Assembly: GCF_020882245.1 (NCBI RefSeq)
Contig: NC_083599.1
Location: 77,664,339-77,728,338 of the forward strand
DNA: 64,000 nt
Direction of reading: 5' to 3'
Origin: Rhopalosiphum padi
Taxonomy: Eukaryota > Arthropoda > Insecta > Hemiptera > Aphididae
How positions within the stretch are numbered: the stretch's first letter is position 1; each line of letters starts with the position of its first letter. The notes under the pieces are model-generated. The model saw nothing but the letters and a program-made list of their open reading frames with translations, did not search any database and was not told the origin of the DNA. Positions 59,596-64,000 of this stretch are shown here, one piece after another. The translations under genes and the position numbers were made by a program.

Positions 59596-60690
59596 TTAAA
59601 GATTTTTGAAATTTTTCTTTCCTTTAAAGCCTATATAAGAATATTCTATTAATAATTTATCGGTAAATAATGCTTGCATGTTTTTTCTGACAGTCTCTGA
59701 TAAATTTTGCCTTCTCAAACGAGCAAGTTCTTTAATCTATATAAAAACAATTAATAAATTATAATGGGTAATCAAAGTAAAATGTATTACCAAAAATGTA
59801 TTATTACCACTTTTATTCTATACTTTGTTTCTTCAATTAATTTTTCCTCCATTTCATTCAAATCTTCATCACTGTCCAATGTCCATAAATTTTATTGTAT
59901 CATTTTCACATAGATACTCATCATTAAAACATATGTGGTTTGATCGCATAATTTTTCAAATATTTTTTCCTGCGTATTTATTATAATGTCAAGGCGATCC
60001 TGTATATTTTTTGTTTCATGTTTTTGCACAATAAGTTGCCTGTTAACTGACTTTTGAAAATCTGTAAAATATTAAATTAATTCAATTCATTTAAAATAAA
60101 TCTTTTTTTATTATCCTAAGAATACATTTAACAAACATTATTTATTATATACCTTTAAGTTGTTTTACTAAAGAATTTTCATTATCTTCATTTTCTTTGA
60201 TTGTGGGTGATACTGATGTAATTGATGAAGATGTTAATTTAATTTTTTTATGGTTTGTGTTGGGAGTTAAATTGATTGTATCATCACATCGCACTTGAGA
60301 TGACATAATAAACACGTCAAACAAATTATATTCATTCTGAGGACTGTACAATACTTCCACTGCTTCACAATGTTCATCTTCTATAGTTGTAAGTTAATTA
60401 CATTAAAAATAATACATATTTCAATGTCATAATTTATAAATTATTTAATTTTATAAGTTACCTTTGATGTTGCTAAAGATAGGAGTTGGTGCTTTATTTT
60501 TAAAGGGCTTAGTACGGTTCTGAGAAGATAGAGGATCATCAGTGTCGTTGTGGGATGATAAGTCTGATGTATTTTGAGCTTTTTTTGCTTTGGCTCGAGC
60601 TACATTAATATTAGCTAAAAAACGGTTAATTATTTCCAAAGGAAACAAGAAGCGGACACAGAGCGTAATTGACCACTTGTTCACGTTGCA
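59596..60690 (-). pseudogene. DUF4806-type protein, 3' exons
   Basis: Minus-strand exons: about 60690-60462, 60380-60153, 60061-59808, 59736-59596. The first reads NVARAKAKKAQNTSDLSS. The third has DSDEDLNEMEEKLIEETKYR after an apparent frameshift (a stop follows VLMMSIYVKMIQ). The last gives KELARLRRQNLSETVRKNM and LLIEYSYIGFKGKKNFKNL, then stop. This matches DUF4806, a domain common in multi-copy insect genes of unknown role, often transposon-linked. The 5' exons are replaced by a LINE at 60695. Host gene or transposon passenger cannot be decided. Confidence 0.6.
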
Positions 60691-60694
60691 TTGA

Positions 60695-62990
60695 ATTTAC
60701 ATCAATTGATATTAAAGAGGATAGGTGATAGAATGCACCCTTGTCGATCACCCTTGGTAGGTTGGAATTGATCTGATACTGCATCTTGTGCTCTGATTAC
60801 TGCCTTTGATCCAGCGTATAGATTCTTGATTAAGTGGATTATATGTTCAGGGACTCCCATTTCTTGCATAACAGTCCATAGTTTCCTCCATTGAACACAG
60901 TCAAAAGCTTTGTTATAGTCAATGAAGCACAATATTAACGGTTGATTGAATTCTCTACTCTTCTCTATGAGCTGGCGTATATTCAAGATTTGTTCGCGCG
61001 TTCCTCTACCTTTGACAAATCCAGCTTGTTCCGGCAGTATTTTACTATCTACGTAGTACCTCAGTCTTGCATGAATGACATTCAGTGGGACTTTGGAGGC
61101 GTGTGAGATGAGAGATATGGTGCGGTAGTTGCTGCATTCTTCGGTAGACCCTATTTTATGAAGTGGTATGAAGATCGATTCTACCCAGTCTTCTGGCCAG
61201 GCTCCCGTGGTCCAAACCTCATTGCACAGTTTCCATAAGATCTTTACTCCTTTATCTCCAGATCGTTTCAAATTTTCTGCAGTGATTTCATCTGATCCAG
61301 GTGCCTTATTATTCTTCAGCTTTGATACTGCCTGTTCAATTTCTTCGCAGAGAATTCCTGGTTCTTGTTCACCATACGTGATTCCATTGCCAGTGTGCTC
61401 ATCTGGGTCTGTGTACAGCTTTTGGCAGTAAGTCCTCCAGCATTCCAGAATGCTGATTGGGTCTGTCTGCACTTTTCCATTTTCATCTTTAATAGCTGAT
61501 CTCCTTAGCTTAAAATTCCCAGTAAGCTTCTTAATTTCTTGGAACAGTTCACGTGTATTGTTCTTATCAGAATAAACTTCAATTCTTTTGCACGTCTTGT
61601 AGTAATGATCTCATTTTTGTCTCGACGGATTTCCCTTCTTATCTGCGCTGAAAGTTGGTTGTATTGAGGGGTGCAATGAAGGCCTTTGACTTTCAGTTCG
61701 CGGCGCTGTTCAATGAGGTCAATGGTTTCCTTGGAAAACCAGCAGTTATTCTTTTGATTTCTCGGCCGTTCTTTTATAACCTCATTCTTGGTAGTCCTAA
61801 ACACTTGTTTAAGATCGGACCAGTTGTTGATGGTGTCTTCATGTCTGAGCTTTTGCTGTAGGATGGTTTCAAATCTTTCCCACTCCTTTTTGCTATTTAT
61901 ATGTTGGCTTGTTATATGCTGGGGTCTCTTACAATTTTTCAGATGAATCTGCAACTTAGTCACCAGCAGTTGGTGGTCTGATCCACAATCTGCGCCTGGT
62001 TTTGTTTTGATGTTCTCAATACTGGATTTCCACCTTGATGGTATTAAGCAGTAATCAATCTGATTCTTGTACTCTTCGTTTGGTGACGTCCATGTGTATA
62101 ATCTTCTTGGATGGTGTTTGAAGAGGGTGTTAGTTATGACCATGGATGTACTCTGGCAGAATTCAATCAGTTTTTCTCCCCTTCCATTCCTTACGCCGAG
62201 CCCGAAGTTTCCGGCTATATTTGTTTCAGTGTAATCTGCTAACTTTTGCATTGAAGTCGCCCTGAATGATGGTGACTTCGCTCTTTGGGAGGTGTGATAC
62301 TATCTCTGCTAAAATGTTGTAGAATTCATCGATTACTTCTTCCTCGGCAGCTGATGTTGAAGCGTAGACTTGTATCAAATTTAGTTTATTTGGTGTGGAA
62401 TTGAGTTTTACCACGATTATTCTATCGTTGACTGCTATATATTTTATTATTGAATGGGACCATCTTTTGTCCACAATCACAGCCACACCATTCCTAGAGT
62501 TGGTACCATTTCCTGAGCACATGATCTGGTTTCCGCCGGATGTTTTAAAATGTCCTTTATCTCTCTGGTGTGTTACGAATATGCCTAGAATTTTGATGTT
62601 ACGCTTTTCCATTTCTCTTTCAATCTGACATAATTTTCCTTGCTGACGTAATCCTCTGATATTCCAGGATCCAATATACTGGGGTTCGTTGATCATAACG
62701 CGGCCTGTAGTTGCGCCCCCCGGAGATCCGATCGGGGCACTTACTCCGGAATTTAATTTGACTGCAGACAACATCATGATGGGTTTTCTTGGGAAGGGAT
62801 TAATCAGAGTAGTTTCTCGTTGCTTTCTCTGATCGCAGAAGTATACCTTATTTCTAAGGGATACTACTCAAACGTAAATAATAATTTACGCTTGATACTA
62901 GTAGCGCTGCTGCCCACTACTACGTCCATTTTAGTCGGTTCTTACGACAGGCATGGACTACCGAGGGTGTATTCTGATCCCCACCCACAG
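60695..62990 (-). pseudogene. LINE endonuclease-RT lacking its 3' part
   Basis: The minus strand begins with a 5' leader including CCATGCCTGTCGTAAGAACC (about 62950), then ATG at 62777. Endonuclease: GSWNIRGLRQQGKLCQ, IIQGDFNAKV, NQIDYCLIPSRW, CGSDHQLLV. The usual catalytic Glu (ETH) reads VTH (GIFVTHQRD), near 62577. Frameshifts near 62230-62255 and 61490-61510. RT: NNKAPGSDEI, NYRTISLISHASKV, FIDYNKAFDCV (A), GDRQGCILSPILFNI (B). It stops there at 60702, before motif C. Loss of a LINE 3' end is unusual and implies deletion or recombination. Confidence 0.9.
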
Positions 62991-63109
62991 GGGTAATTAT
63001 CGGTTATACCATCTAAATAATAAAGTGAATTACCATTTCCGTTAATTTATTATAAATTAATTTTAATTAAATTGATAAATTTACTTACCAGGACACGCAG
63101 AAAGGTATG

Positions 63110-63785
63110 GATAATCTTTCTTCTTCTTCCAGTCTTCAATCCTTAGATTGGTTTGCTGCAGTTCTCCATGCTTCCCTATCATTACTCAATTCCTTTAGTT
63201 TTTTATAACTATTCTTCCCCATGTCACTCATTAATTGCTTCATATACTCCATCCTTGGTCTTCCTCTTCCTATATGGCCTTCAACGTCGCCCTATATGAT
63301 GGTTTTTGTTAGACTCTCATGGCGTAGTAGATGTCCTATCATTTTAGCTCTTCTAACTTTTACGGTATGCCATAGTATTTTCTTTTCTTTTATTCTAATT
63401 AGTACTGCTTCATTCGTTATTCTATCAATCCATTTAATTCTTAACATTTTACGATAACACCACATTTCGAAGGCCTCTAGTTTTCTTTTCTCTATTGCAC
63501 TGATTTTCCAGGTTTCACAGCCATATAAGGCAATACTCCATATATATATTTTTAAGAACCTTTTCCTTACCTCTAAGTCCATACTATTGGTGGTTAGTAA
63601 GTGTTTTTTATTCTGGAAAGCCCTCTTCGCTTGCGCTATTCTACTTCGAATTTCATCTTTACTACGGCCATCTTCTGTTATTTTACTTCCTAGATAATTA
63701 AAGTGTTGTACTTGTTCTATGCGTGCGTTATCTATGTATATATTATGTTGAGCAGGGTTTGTCTTGCTGCACGCCATAACCTGTA
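63110..63785 (-). pseudogene. LINE RT C-terminal fragment upstream of the LINE above
   Basis: The minus strand reads VMACSKTNPAQHNIYIDNAR, HFNYLGSKITEDGRS, IALYGCETWKIS, AKMIGHLLRHESLTK. It ends GRGRPRMEYMKQLM and NDREAWRTAANQSKD, then a GAAGAAGAAG tail. It corresponds to the part missing from the LINE at 60695-62990, but lies 5' of it on the same strand. The 63100 border ends CCTG/GTAAGT, a donor-like site. Confidence 0.8.
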
Positions 63786-64000
63786 ACGAGACAAACAGAG
63801 TGTCCAAGGCAAGTGGCAAACTCTCTTGGCTCGTCACACACCAATATATATAACGCTACCGACGCGCGCTCTTGTGTACCATCGACGCAAACTACTAATC
63901 GCACGTATAACATTTCCAAATCACAACATAGATAGCGCGGAAGAGTAAATACGTTGGAAACATACGCCGCCTGACTGGAAAACCAGATTTCCCCTTTAAA
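63786..64000. other. No gene seen at window end
   Basis: Mixed sequence preceding the LINE fragment on the minus strand. A pyrimidine tract ending TTACAG sits at the border. Nothing assignable. Confidence 0.5.

Overview
The window looks like one piece of an AT-rich insect nuclear genome, most probably an aphid or close sternorrhynchan (inference from base composition, frequent TACCTA-type motifs, AT-rich GT-AG introns and the mix of transposon families). I see no convincing single-copy host gene. No tRNA, rRNA operon, CRISPR array or bacterial feature was seen. Almost every coding stretch belongs to a transposable element, and many elements lie inside one another.

Layout. 1-1.1 kb: decayed MULE/SWIM transposase. 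1.3-4.7 kb: Ty3/gypsy gag-pol remnant running in frame into a hAT remnant, then a solo LTR with a 5-bp duplication. 5.05-6.5 kb: LINE with intact ORF1 but no ORF2. 7.7-10.5 kb: mariner remnant, env-like fragment and two LTR-like blocks. 10.56-16.5 kb: a two-gene DNA transposon (transposase plus a multi-exon SAM-like accessory gene). Its transposase is split by a 2.2-kb hAT element (11422-13664, TSD AGCAGCTT), which itself carries a gypsy remnant (11868-13559). 17.6-21.9 kb: tandem repeats, AT-rich filler and a fold-back repeat. 21998-26615: complete hAT element with one stop codon. 27.9-31.1 kb: Myb/SANT (Harbinger-type) gene, THAP fragment, small MITE, 5'-truncated LINE and BEL/Pao integrase fragment. 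31.7-33.8 kb: BED-finger hAT gene whose two catalytic Asp positions are changed. 34.3-40.9 kb: Mutator-like transposase fused to a YqaJ exonuclease, split by a hAT element (35842-39123, TSD TTCACCAC). 41125-44769: hAT element with an apparently intact 773-residue transposase. 44.8-46.6 kb: piggyBac remnant and 5S-rRNA-type SINE. 48694-53819: hAT element (TSD ATAAAAAT). 54-64 kb: DDE_3 remnant, MITE, second Mutator-like exon, LINE copies and DUF4806-type exons.

Four ZMYM1-like autonomous-type hAT elements (21998, 35842, 41125, 48694) can be ranked by damage: intact; one nonsense codon; two nonsense codons; two A-run frameshifts. The 8-bp duplications give a relative order of insertion. The best candidates for poorly described biology are the two-gene SAM/transposase element, the Mutator-YqaJ fusion and the BED-hAT gene that kept its reading frame while losing its active-site Asp residues.

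Limits: all homology is by eye; intron borders are GT/AG plus frame continuity; family names are given only as far as motifs allow.
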